Part shown: positions 54,821-63,334 of the stretch, in pieces
Numbering within the stretch: the stretch's first letter is position 1
Layout of the letters: each line of letters begins with the position of its first letter
Source: Ferruginibacter sp.
Lineage (GTDB): Bacteria; Bacteroidota; Bacteroidia; Chitinophagales; Chitinophagaceae
Assembly: GCA_025963635.1 (NCBI GenBank)
Contig: JAOQAK010000075.1
Coordinates: 124,001-188,000, forward strand
Direction: 5' to 3'
DNA length: 64,000 bases
Translations under genes and position numbers: made by a program
Notes under the pieces: generated by a model
What the model was told of the DNA's origin: nothing
What the model saw: the letters and a program-made list of their open reading frames with translations, nothing else
Databases searched by the model: none

Positions 54821-55675
54821 ATGAAAACAATCTACCTATTCAAAGCAGCCCTGGTAACCGGATTGCTAATCACGGCCACGGGCTCCACCGGCATAGCTCA
54901 ATATTATTATAAGGATATCGTTAGCAACCGGCAAACATTGTCGGAAACAGCAGCATTGAAAGAACAGAAAATCAGGAATATCCTCGTGCATAGCTTTGAA
55001 GGAAATGGTGAAGCCAGTCCGGGTTTTTATTGTGAAAAGAAGATCAGTAAAGATTATCGCCGCATAGAAACCTACACCAAGTCGAATATTACGGGCAAGG
55101 CGTTACAAACAACTTATTACAATGATAAAAATCAACTGGTACGTTCCACAGACAGCTCCGACCTTTCCATTACCACTTCTACCTACGAATATGATGATAA
55201 AGGAAGCATTGTCAACATTATCAGCAATTCACGGTCGAATGATGACGATTTTACAACCATGCTTGTTGAAGAACACCAATATCAATATAATGCCAAAGGC
55301 AAGCCTGAAAAGATGTCACGGATCAGGAATCACAGGGACACGTCTGCCGTAATTTTTACTGTAGATGATAAAGGCAATGTTATTGATGAAAATGACCTGG
55401 GTAAAAACGGCAAGCATTATTACTATTATTACAACGATAAAAACCGGCTTACCGATATTGTTAAGTTCAACGTGGTAAAAGGTAAACTGATGCCCGATTT
55501 TATTTTTGAATACAATAGCGCCGGGCAGGTAACCCAAATGGTGAGTGTTGAAGAAGGCGCCAACAGTGACTATTATACTTGGAAATATATTTACAACGAT
55601 GGCCTGCGGATCATTGAAAAATGCTTTTCAAAAGAGAAGATATTGTTAGGTTATTTTGAGTACGAATACAATTAA
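54821..55675 (+). CDS. Exported YD-repeat-like protein
   Basis: 284 residues from ATG 54821 with a signal peptide (TIYLFKAALVTGLLITATGS, cut near IAQ). The rest is a chain of short strands with the YD/RHS-type pattern: YEYDDKGSIVNI, YQYNAKGKPEKM, VDDKGNVIDE, YYNDKNRLTDIV, FEYNSAGQVTQM and a final FEYEYN. YD repeats form beta-strand shells in RHS proteins; here there are only about seven and no toxin or core domain. Envelope location is likely. Function unknown. An in-frame extension to 54749 would lack the signal peptide at the N-terminus. Followed by a good hairpin terminator at 55747. Confidence 0.75.
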   Translation: MKTIYLFKAALVTGLLITATGSTGIAQYYYKDIVSNRQTLSETAALKEQKIRNILVHSFEGNGEASPGFYCEKKISKDYRRIETYTKSNITGKALQTTYYNDKNQLVRSTDSSDLSITTSTYEYDDKGSIVNIISNSRSNDDDFTTMLVEEHQYQYNAKGKPEKMSRIRNHRDTSAVIFTVDDKGNVIDENDLGKNGKHYYYYYNDKNRLTDIVKFNVVKGKLMPDFIFEYNSAGQVTQMVSVEEGANSDYYTWKYIYNDGLRIIEKCFSKEKILLGYFEYEYN

Positions 55676-55746
55676 AGGGTTGATGGTGAATGGTTGAAGG
55701 TTGATGATTGATTTACGGTTACTTTATTCTAAAACTTTATAAAAAG

Positions 55747-55776
55747 AAAGATCCCCCAAAAAGATGGGGGATTTTC
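55747..55776. terminator. Hairpin terminator between convergent genes
   Basis: ATCCCCC (55751-55757) pairs with GGGGGAT (55766-55772) over an 8-base loop, flanked by A-rich sequence on the left and TTTTC on the right, so it can act in both directions. It ends the gene at 54821-55675 and possibly the receptor gene on the other strand. Confidence 0.75.
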
Positions 55777-55830
55777 TATAATTGACTATACTTTTCGATA
55801 GGGAATTTTATTACAACCGTTTAGTGCGGC

Positions 55831-58260
55831 TTATTTTATTCTTTTCGCTTCACTTTCCAGCCCGGTCTTCCTGTCTCTTGCATTTTTTATTTCATTGCTT
55901 CCAAAGCGCCAGTTGAAGCTCATGCGAAATGTGCGGCTTTCCCAGGCACCACTTCCCTTGATATAGGTACCCCCAAAATCGGAAATCGCAGTCCAGGGAT
56001 TGGTTTTAAAAATATCTGTAGCAGATATTTTGATAGTGGCCCTCTTCTGGAAGATAGCTTTTTGCAAACCAATATCCAGCCCACCCTGTGGTTTGGTTTT
56101 CCAGGTAGCGCCCCAAACACTTGGACCATTGAAGTAGCCGCTTAGTTCGGCGGTATAATTTTTACCCAGTGTAAAACTTTGCTGTAGATATGCCCCGTAA
56201 GATGGAATGTTAATGCTTAGTGCTTTATCATTAATGGCTCCATTAAACATCTGGTAATTGTACCAGATATTGGCATAGCCGTTCCACCATTTCCTGATCG
56301 GCAGCGATGACCCGATATTAAAACTCAATATTTGCTGGGTTGCCAGGTTTTTTTGCTGAATAAAAGTTGCATTGGCTGTTGTATCTGTTACCATCGTGGC
56401 ATAATCTTTTACATGGCTATAACCAATAGTGGTATTGATTGTGCCGAGAAATGTATGGGTAAGCTCAACGCTGTTGGTATATTGCGGGCGGAGGAATGCG
56501 TTCCCTTTTTCGTAGGTCAATTCGTCCAGTTTGTTTTCAAATGGATTCAAATCCTGGTAAGTCGGGCGGTCAATTCTCCTGCTGAAAGTCAGGTTGAAAG
56601 CATTCTTTTTATTCAAATTCCAGGTAAGCGCTGCACTTGGGAAAAAGTCGAGATAATTTCTTTTCACCCGGTCGTCACCCTGGATGGTTTCATCCGCTCT
56701 TTTAAGGGTACCTTCACTGTTAGTTTGTTCGGCCCTTACACCGGCCTGGAAACTCCATTTTTCATTCAGCGGCTGCTGGTAATTTACATAGGCAGCATTC
56801 ACATTCTCTTTATACTTAAAACTGTTGCTTTTTGAAAGGATCTTTACCGGGACCCCACTCGGACTATCATTATAAAAGTCGAATGTGTTGTTTGTAATTA
56901 CAATGGACGTTTTAAGACCGTATCCGAATTTGCCCTTTCCTAATTTTTGTTCAGCATCTACCTTGGCGGTATAGATATCGATATCTGTTGGCGTGCTGTT
57001 GCGGTTTATAACGCTGTACAATAAGTTGTTATTATTGCCGTAATAATTGTTCGGCTGGTAACTGCGCCCTTTGCCACGGAACAATCCGTAATCCGCATCA
57101 AAATTGATTTCGCGGCCGCTGGTATCTGCATAACGGTAGTTGAGATTGAAGTTGCTGTTGGTGCGATTGCCAGGCACAGTATTAAATGCCTGCAGGCTCT
57201 TTATATATTGGCCGGTGGGTTTATAATAGATGGGCGTGTAACTGTCGCTTTCCCATGTGTTTTTGCCGTAGTTGGTAGTAGCCATAATACCAATAGTACT
57301 CTTGCTGTTGATAAAATAATCCGCCCCGGCCTTTATATTGATACTTTTGTTAGAACTTTTGTTCAATGATTTCTGATCGTACAAGGTATCTTTCTGAATA
57401 CGATATAAATTCAACTCATTATGGTAGTCGCCAATGTTGCCACCTACATTACTGAATAAATTTATTTTTTTATCGCGGTAGTTCAAAGCAACAGAACCAT
57501 TGCCTTTGGGAGTTACTCCTTGTACCAATCCAAGGTTTAAACTTCCATTGGTGCCATATTTTTTATTCTTTTTCAAGCGGATATTGATGATACCCGCATT
57601 GCCACTTGCATCATACTTTGCACTTGGATTACTGATCATTTCAATGGCTTCAATATCGTTGCTGTTGATGCTTTTCAGGTAAGCTGCAAGATCTTTGGTA
57701 TCCAGTTGCATCATCTTACCATCGATATAAATCTTTACACCGGTTTTACCTTTCATGCTGATATTGTCATTATTATCAACCTGTATGCCCGGACTCTTCT
57801 GCAATAATTCGAGTGCATTGCTGCCGGTAGCATTAATGCTTGCCTCAACATTAAAAATGGTTTTATCCGCCCTCACTTCAATCATGGGCTTTTTGGAGAC
57901 GACTGTAACTCCCTGCAATTTTGCCACAGCTGGCGAAAGTGCCATCGCTTCGGCCACAAAAGCCTGTCCCTCGTTTACTGAAAAAACAGTTGAATACTTA
58001 TTTTCAAAGCCTGTTAAAGAATAACCCAGCAGGTAACTTCCTTTTTTGGAAATGGCGATTTCGAATTTACCATTCGCATCGGTAATGGCTGCTTTTACGA
58101 GGTTGCTATCTTTAGCCTGCAATAGAGACACTGTTGCCGCAGCGAGGGCCTTGTGTGAAGCATCAGTTACACTTCCGGTAACTTTTGCCGGCGCCTGGGC
58201 CATTGATTGGGTAGTTAACAGCAGTAGAATAGCAGCCGCCACGATGGTAAAATTTCTCAT
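55831..58260 (-). CDS. TonB-dependent-receptor-like outer-membrane beta-barrel protein
   Basis: 809 residues with a signal peptide (FTIVAAAILLLLTTQSMAQ), a CarboxypepD_reg-like domain (about 22-110, VTGSVTDASHKALAAATVSL), a plug-like domain (about 115-230, including SNALELLQKSPGIQVDNNDNI, which carries the usual Asp/Asn pattern) and a large barrel ending SFNWRFGSNEIKNARD. No clear TonB box. It belongs to the outer-membrane beta-barrel family that resembles TonB receptors in Bacteroidota, substrate unknown. It is monocistronic. Confidence 0.88.
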   Translation of the reverse strand: MRNFTIVAAAILLLLTTQSMAQAPAKVTGSVTDASHKALAAATVSLLQAKDSNLVKAAITDANGKFEIAISKKGSYLLGYSLTGFENKYSTVFSVNEGQAFVAEAMALSPAVAKLQGVTVVSKKPMIEVRADKTIFNVEASINATGSNALELLQKSPGIQVDNNDNISMKGKTGVKIYIDGKMMQLDTKDLAAYLKSINSNDIEAIEMISNPSAKYDASGNAGIINIRLKKNKKYGTNGSLNLGLVQGVTPKGNGSVALNYRDKKINLFSNVGGNIGDYHNELNLYRIQKDTLYDQKSLNKSSNKSINIKAGADYFINSKSTIGIMATTNYGKNTWESDSYTPIYYKPTGQYIKSLQAFNTVPGNRTNSNFNLNYRYADTSGREINFDADYGLFRGKGRSYQPNNYYGNNNNLLYSVINRNSTPTDIDIYTAKVDAEQKLGKGKFGYGLKTSIVITNNTFDFYNDSPSGVPVKILSKSNSFKYKENVNAAYVNYQQPLNEKWSFQAGVRAEQTNSEGTLKRADETIQGDDRVKRNYLDFFPSAALTWNLNKKNAFNLTFSRRIDRPTYQDLNPFENKLDELTYEKGNAFLRPQYTNSVELTHTFLGTINTTIGYSHVKDYATMVTDTTANATFIQQKNLATQQILSFNIGSSLPIRKWWNGYANIWYNYQMFNGAINDKALSINIPSYGAYLQQSFTLGKNYTAELSGYFNGPSVWGATWKTKPQGGLDIGLQKAIFQKRATIKISATDIFKTNPWTAISDFGGTYIKGSGAWESRTFRMSFNWRFGSNEIKNARDRKTGLESEAKRIK

Positions 58261-58562
58261 TTTAGTTGTTTTTTATTTTAATAAGACACAAAGCACACAA
58301 AAATGTTACATTAAAAAGCATCAAATGGGATGAGTTGTTAATTTGAGGCCATGAATGGGATTTTCCCTCACATGAATATGTGATGACTATGTCTGATGTC
58401 TGATTTTGGACGGCTGATTTTCTTAAACCATCGCTATCAATCGCATAGGATCACGCTAATACCAGACATTAAAGAATATCCCACCAGCAAAACCCCTGCT
58501 TCATATCAGACATCTAAAAATCAGACATCAGAAAATCGAACATTGCTCCTATCTTTATCCAC
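58261..58562. other. Intergenic spacer with simple repeats
   Basis: 302 bp between divergent genes. It is dominated by TCTGATGTCTGATTTT-like units arranged as an inverted repeat (see 58392-58532). No ORF, RNA gene or clear promoter was recognised. Confidence 0.6.
58392..58532. repeat. Perfect 16 bp inverted repeat with internal GTCTGAT units
   Basis: TCTGATGTCTGATTTT at 58392-58407 is exactly complementary to AAAATCAGACATCAGA at 58517-58532. A further ATCAGACATC copy lies at 58505-58514. The loop is 109 nt. The sequence is too long for a typical terminator and sits upstream of two outgoing genes. Confidence 0.7.
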
Positions 58563-61394
58563 ATGATTACAGGAAAACGATTATTAGTGCCATTCCTCTT
58601 ATTTTGCCTGCCGGCTTACCTTCATGCACAACAGTTCGGCGGCAATCCATCCTCCCTGAAATGGAATCAGATCAATAACCCGCAAACACGAATCATTTTT
58701 CCGCGAGGAATGGATAGCCAGGCAAACCGGATCAATAACATCAACCGGTTACTAAAAAACACAACTGCCTACAGCATTGGCGGCAACCAGCGTAAATGGA
58801 ATATCATCTTGCTAAACCAGGCTACTATTGCCAACGCTTATGTACGCATGGCTCCTATAATGAGTGAGTTGAACCTGGTACCTGATCAAAATAATTTCAC
58901 CACTGGAAGCCTTCGCTCGGATGATAACCTCATCATCCATGAAAACAGGCATATCCAACAGTTCAGCAATTTCAATACAGGCCTTACCAAAGTTTTTTCG
59001 TTTTTCCTCGGTCAGGAAGGGCAATTACTGGCAAACGGCATTGCCATACCCGACTATTTTTTTGAAGGCGATGCGGTATGGCAGGAAACATTGGTAAGTG
59101 CCCAGGGACGCGGCAGAATGCCATCTTTTTATAATGGGATGAAATCTTTATGGCTGGGCGATAAAAATTATTCCTGGATGAAATTGCGCAGTGGCTCACT
59201 AAAGGATTACACACCCGATTATTACCAGTTAGGCTACCAGTTAGTAGCGTATGGCTATGAAAAGTATGGAGAAGATTTTTGGAGAAAAGTCACGGCCGAT
59301 GCGGTGCATTTCAAAGGCCTGTTCTATGCTTTTAATAAGGCGATCGAACGGCATTCAGGAAAAACTTACCAGCAGTTTAGGGAAGATGCATTGCAGTATT
59401 TTAAAGAACGTTCCATAACTGTTGAATTAAAAAATACTCCACCCGTGAATTACATCACAGCCGTCACAAAGAACAATGTAACGGATTATCTTTTCCCTGC
59501 TTTTGTAAACGATGACACTATTGTAGTAACGAAGCAGTCTTACAAGGAGAACAGCTCTTTTTATTTATTGGTGAATGGAAAAGAACAAAAAATAAGGGTG
59601 AAGGATATAGTCATCGATGATTATTTTTCTTACAGGAATGGAAGGATCGTGTATGCTGCTTACCAATCCGATCCACGCTGGGCCAACCGCAGCTACAGTG
59701 TGATCCGGTTATTGGATATCCATACCAGACAGCAAAGACAACTCAGTTCCCGTTCAAAATATTTTTCACCTGATATCAATGAAGATGGCAGTGAAGTATT
59801 GGCAGTGAGTGTAAATCCTAATGGCAACAATAGTCTTCACCGGATCAGTGCAGGATCAGGAGAACTTACTAAAGAGCTGCCTAACCCACACAATTACTTC
59901 TTTACCCAAACAAAATACATTGATAACAATACAGCCATTTCCGCTGTAAGAAACCCGGAAGGAAAAATGTGCCTGGTAAAAGTGGATCTCACCAACGGTG
60001 AAACTGAAAGGATGACACCATTTTCTTTTAATGTAATCGGCTATCCACTTGTAAAAGGCGACACGGTGTATTTCAGTGCGATGAATAAAAATGCAGACAA
60101 AATTTTTGCGGTGAGAATGAGCGATAAAAAGGTTTTTCAATTAACAAATAATATCAACGGCATTTACCAGCCGGCAATAAATTCAAAGGGCGAAATGCTG
60201 TTTACCGCTTTTACTGCAGATGGGTCAAGGCTCGGTAAAATGGATCTTGCTGCAAAAAAATGGCCGGAAGTTAATGATTCAAACTTCACCAATACCCCCG
60301 ACCTATACACAGTAACTGCGCTGCGAAAAAAAGGAGCGGGCATACTCTATAATCTTACAGACAGTTCGAATACAATTACCCCTTATAGAAAAGGGCTTCA
60401 TCTTTTTAATTACCATAGCTGGCGACCCGAAGTAAACGATCCTGAATATAGTTATAGTCTTTATAGCGATAACGTACTGAGCAGTTTCAACAATACGGTT
60501 CAATATACTTTCAACCGCAGCGATCACAGCCATACTTTTGGCGTATTCGAAACCTTTGCAGGCTGGTTTCCTGTACTAAGCCTGGGAACCGAATATACTT
60601 TAAACCGGAGTTTGGATACCGCCCTGGGCAAATCGGTACAATTCAATGCAGGAAAATTGAATGCAAGGATATCTATTCCATTAAGTTTTATTGGCGGCAG
60701 AACCTCTAAATTCTTAAACTTTGGCGGTGGCTACAATATAGAACAGTTATATTACCGTGGTATTGGCAAAAACGTTTTTGATAACAAATCTGTAAAATAT
60801 ACCAACTTTTTTCTTGCGTTTAGCAATGCCAGCCGCCAGGCCAGGCAGCATATCAATCCTCGCTGGGCTCAAAGCATTTCACTCTCCTACCGCGATGCAT
60901 TTACTTTGATCAACAGTCATAAGTTTGTTGGAAACAGTGCATTTTATTTCCCCGGATTATTTACCAATCATAGCCTCGTAATCAATGCCTCTTATCAAAA
61001 AAGAGATACACTCGGTGATCTGTTCAGCAATAACTTTTCTTATTCAAGAGGATACGAAGCATTAAGCACCAGGCGCATGTACAAACTCGGCGCCAATTAT
61101 CATTTCCCGTTAGTATACCCCGATTGGGGTTTTGGCAATATGATCTTCTTCCAACGCATAAGGGCCAACGCTTTTTATGATCATACCATTGCTCACGCAA
61201 GAGTAAGCGGCAAATTGACCGATATTAAAAACCGGAGCGCCGGTACTGAAATTTATTTTGACACTAAAGTGTGGAACGCATTACCAGTAAGTTTTGGAGT
61301 TCGATTCTCGCACTTGCTGGATACCGACCTGCGCAATCCCGGAGCAAAAAATGTATGGGAATTTATTGTACCGATTGGGTTGATCCCAGATTGA
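58563..61394 (+). CDS. Predicted HEXXH zinc protease fused to a beta-propeller and an outer-membrane beta-barrel
   Basis: 943 residues with a signal peptide (KRLLVPFLLFCLPAYLHA). Residues about 35-290 form a gluzincin-like domain: HENRH at 126-130 fits HEXXH (His126, Glu127, His130) and FFEGDAVW at 167 offers Glu168 as third metal ligand. Next come TolB/WD40-like propeller blades (about 300-600, such as KYFSPDINEDGSEVLAVSVNPNG and GIYQPAINSKGEMLFTAF). The last 320 residues are rich in alternating polar/hydrophobic strands and aromatic residues (GWFPVLSLGTEYTL, WEFIVPIGL), typical of an outer-membrane barrel. The catalytic site and fold assignment are read by eye; the substrate is unknown. It probably acts at the cell surface. 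Confidence 0.8.
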   Translation: MITGKRLLVPFLLFCLPAYLHAQQFGGNPSSLKWNQINNPQTRIIFPRGMDSQANRINNINRLLKNTTAYSIGGNQRKWNIILLNQATIANAYVRMAPIMSELNLVPDQNNFTTGSLRSDDNLIIHENRHIQQFSNFNTGLTKVFSFFLGQEGQLLANGIAIPDYFFEGDAVWQETLVSAQGRGRMPSFYNGMKSLWLGDKNYSWMKLRSGSLKDYTPDYYQLGYQLVAYGYEKYGEDFWRKVTADAVHFKGLFYAFNKAIERHSGKTYQQFREDALQYFKERSITVELKNTPPVNYITAVTKNNVTDYLFPAFVNDDTIVVTKQSYKENSSFYLLVNGKEQKIRVKDIVIDDYFSYRNGRIVYAAYQSDPRWANRSYSVIRLLDIHTRQQRQLSSRSKYFSPDINEDGSEVLAVSVNPNGNNSLHRISAGSGELTKELPNPHNYFFTQTKYIDNNTAISAVRNPEGKMCLVKVDLTNGETERMTPFSFNVIGYPLVKGDTVYFSAMNKNADKIFAVRMSDKKVFQLTNNINGIYQPAINSKGEMLFTAFTADGSRLGKMDLAAKKWPEVNDSNFTNTPDLYTVTALRKKGAGILYNLTDSSNTITPYRKGLHLFNYHSWRPEVNDPEYSYSLYSDNVLSSFNNTVQYTFNRSDHSHTFGVFETFAGWFPVLSLGTEYTLNRSLDTALGKSVQFNAGKLNARISIPLSFIGGRTSKFLNFGGGYNIEQLYYRGIGKNVFDNKSVKYTNFFLAFSNASRQARQHINPRWAQSISLSYRDAFTLINSHKFVGNSAFYFPGLFTNHSLVINASYQKRDTLGDLFSNNFSYSRGYEALSTRRMYKLGANYHFPLVYPDWGFGNMIFFQRIRANAFYDHTIAHARVSGKLTDIKNRSAGTEIYFDTKVWNALPVSFGVRFSHLLDTDLRNPGAKNVWEFIVPIGLIPD

Positions 61395-61555
61395 TGCTTA
61401 CCATAGAGGGGAAGTGATTCGTTTGCCAACATCTGTTTTTCAATAATGCATTGTTGTGTCACTCCCTTGTACATTGACAGCAATAAGGAGCAACAAAGCA
61501 GTCGTCTTTCAGAAAACGGTGTTGGCTATAATAAATGCCGAAAACTAAAGAAGCG

Positions 61556-62080
61556 TTACAAGGGGTTCCTCTTCACTAAGTAAGCCAGTTGCCCAAGGTG
61601 ATACGCCAGGTGATTGGTTCTGTTGATGATGATATTCAATTTATTTCTGTGTGGTTCCCTTGCAAAGTCATCGGCAGATACAGTAGTATGCCCGGTAAAC
61701 CAATCGGCTGGTTGCAATTGGCCAATAAAAGAGGAAAGCTTTGCATTGATTTCGTCACGATATTTTTTCAATTCATTTACCGAAGGCATTTCAACATTCG
61801 ACTTATCGGGATTGGTGAGAAATATTTGCTCCAACTGTGGATATAATCTTTCACCAAAACCCAGTATGGGTAACATGGCGTCGTTCACTGCTACCAGGTG
61901 GCCAAAAAGGTAAATGCCCGAATTACGGTCAGGCGCTGTTTCGGCTGATAATTGTTCCTCTGTAAGACCATCTGCCAATTTATTAAACCTTGCATTGTGG
62001 GATTCCCAGGCATCCAGTACCATCTTTATAAACACTTTTTTATCAGCGGATGTATCGCTGTTGATCGTTTGAGTTTGCAT
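61556..62080 (-). CDS. DinB-family (four-helix) protein
   Basis: 174 residues of the DinB/YfiT superfamily: a four-helix bundle with three candidate metal His, in LFGHLVAVND (about residue 60) and NHLAYHLGQLAYL (about 155 and 159). Members often act in thiol-dependent detoxification or as metalloenzymes; in organisms that make bacillithiol some are bacillithiol S-transferases, which would fit the bshC gene in this window, but this is speculation. Monocistronic. Confidence 0.85.
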   Translation of the reverse strand: MQTQTINSDTSADKKVFIKMVLDAWESHNARFNKLADGLTEEQLSAETAPDRNSGIYLFGHLVAVNDAMLPILGFGERLYPQLEQIFLTNPDKSNVEMPSVNELKKYRDEINAKLSSFIGQLQPADWFTGHTTVSADDFAREPHRNKLNIIINRTNHLAYHLGQLAYLVKRNPL

Positions 62081-62430
62081 ATTGTTCTATTTTAAAAATT
62101 ATAATCGCAAAAATCGCGGCCTGTAAGTTAATCAATAAAATTGTTGAGGAAATGAAAAATGGTAACGTAGATGGGAAAATATAAGCAATGAAGGTATGTG
62201 CTCAATGGCTCAATTTAACAAAGCATCACATGAGCTTTCCCATACTTCTCATTAAGAATACCGGCTAAAAAAACGGAGATAAAAAAGTCTCCTTTCGGTA
62301 GATTTTTTTATCTCCCAGCTACTTTGAACAATTCCATCGTAAGGTTGGCACCTTTCAATTCTTTAGTCCAAACCATTGCGGGTATCCACCGTTGTGATGA
62401 ACAGACCCAACCCAATGTATACCTTGTGAC
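62081..62430. other. Intergenic region upstream of the DinB gene
   Basis: 350 bp with no ORF of coding character. It holds one clear hairpin (62275-62315). No RNA gene seen. Confidence 0.55.
62275..62315 (-). terminator. Hairpin downstream of the metal-binding-domain gene
   Basis: A 16 bp stem with one mismatch (left 62275-62290, right 62300-62315) and a 9-base loop. On the minus strand it ends in T-rich sequence. It lies 116 bp past the stop of the 62431-62772 gene. Confidence 0.5.
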
Positions 62431-62772
62431 TTACCGGCTACTTTTTGTCTGTGCAGGTTTAGGAACGCTTAATTCCATTCCACATACTGTACATTTACCT
62501 GGCTTGTTGCTGGTAATATCCGGATGCATAGGACAGGTATATATTTTTGCAAGGTCTGTTTTCAGCGGTGCTTTCTTTAACAGAATTAAATCATCACCAC
62601 ATATGAAACATTTACCGGGCCTGTCATCTATTACTTCCGGATGCAGAACACAAACATAATTTTCAACTTTTACGCTGGCAGCGTTATTAACGAGTGAATT
62701 GGGCCTGGAATCCTGGGCATAGGTAGTCAAACTTGCGGCAAACATCAATGATATAATAAATAGCTTTTTCAT
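62431..62772 (-). CDS. Exported protein with two heavy-metal-binding (YHS-like) domains
   Basis: 113 residues with a signal peptide (FIISLMFAASLTTYAQ). Two copies of the domain pattern YxCxxHPxxxxxxPGKCxxCGxxL are visible: YVCVLHPEVIDDRPGKCFICGDDL (first copy read over about residues 39-62) and YTCPMHPDITSNKPGKCTVCGMEL (about 77-100). Such domains occur on copper/silver efflux adaptors and on copper-transporting ATPases, so a periplasmic metal chaperone or buffer role is likely. Confidence 0.88.
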   Translation of the reverse strand: MKKLFIISLMFAASLTTYAQDSRPNSLVNNAASVKVENYVCVLHPEVIDDRPGKCFICGDDLILLKKAPLKTDLAKIYTCPMHPDITSNKPGKCTVCGMELSVPKPAQTKSSR

Positions 62773-62986
62773 ATACTTTATTTTTCATTTTGGAACTTCA
62801 TAGATGATTTTGATAACGATCAACAGACTTTATTTTTGTATTGTGATCATTACCTTTATTAGGTTAACAGAATTTATATTTACATCGGCATTCGTTAAAA
62901 CTCTCCGGAGCCTGCCGAATACCTGGTTACATTAAAACAAACAATCAATACAGAGATTACAATGCAAAAGAAGAATTTTCACAACG

Positions 62987-63334
62987 CTAAACGGGGTGAA
63001 ATAAGCCGCAGGCATCTTGTGTTAATACTGAGCCAGTAAATGACAGGAATAAGCTGATATGAGAAACAGCCATTGTTCCTGATGAAACAGGCAGAAATTG
63101 GAAAAAAGATTCGATAACTTTTTGGCTTTTCCCTGTTTTAAATTGTCTTTGTTCATTGTAACAGCAGCCTTTTTGGACTGCTTTCTCTATATCTTTTTCG
63201 CCATATCTCCGCTCGCTTTCGCCCGGCAAAACCGACCGGTTCACCGCGTTCGTGCGATGATCCAGGTGAATGGCAATCCCACCAGGTATAGTGATATACG
63301 CAATAGCTAATAGGATTATCAAAAACGTTTTCAT
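62987..63334 (-). CDS. Small exported protein, possibly a decayed member of the HYCMG/GCC family
   Basis: 115 residues with a signal peptide (KTFLIILLAIAYITIPGG) and a conserved-looking middle and end: QKGCCYNEQRQFKTGKSQKVIESFFQFL. In related Bacteroidota proteins that are usually beside heavy-metal genes, the segment after IHL reads HYCMGK and is followed by CxxCGM; here those Cys are absent. It could be a diverged or decaying copy. The neighbouring metal-binding gene supports the link. Family membership is from memory of the pattern and is tentative. Confidence 0.5.
   Translation of the reverse strand: MKTFLIILLAIAYITIPGGIAIHLDHRTNAVNRSVLPGESERRYGEKDIEKAVQKGCCYNEQRQFKTGKSQKVIESFFQFLPVSSGTMAVSHISLFLSFTGSVLTQDACGLFHPV

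Noticed and set aside
61300..61320. GTTCGATTC as a possible tRNA T-loop
   Set aside because: It is inside the coding sequence of the 943-residue protein and has no acceptor or anticodon stems around it.
62324..62659. 111-residue ORF on the plus strand
   Set aside because: It overlaps the heavy-metal-binding gene, which has clear motifs on the other strand.
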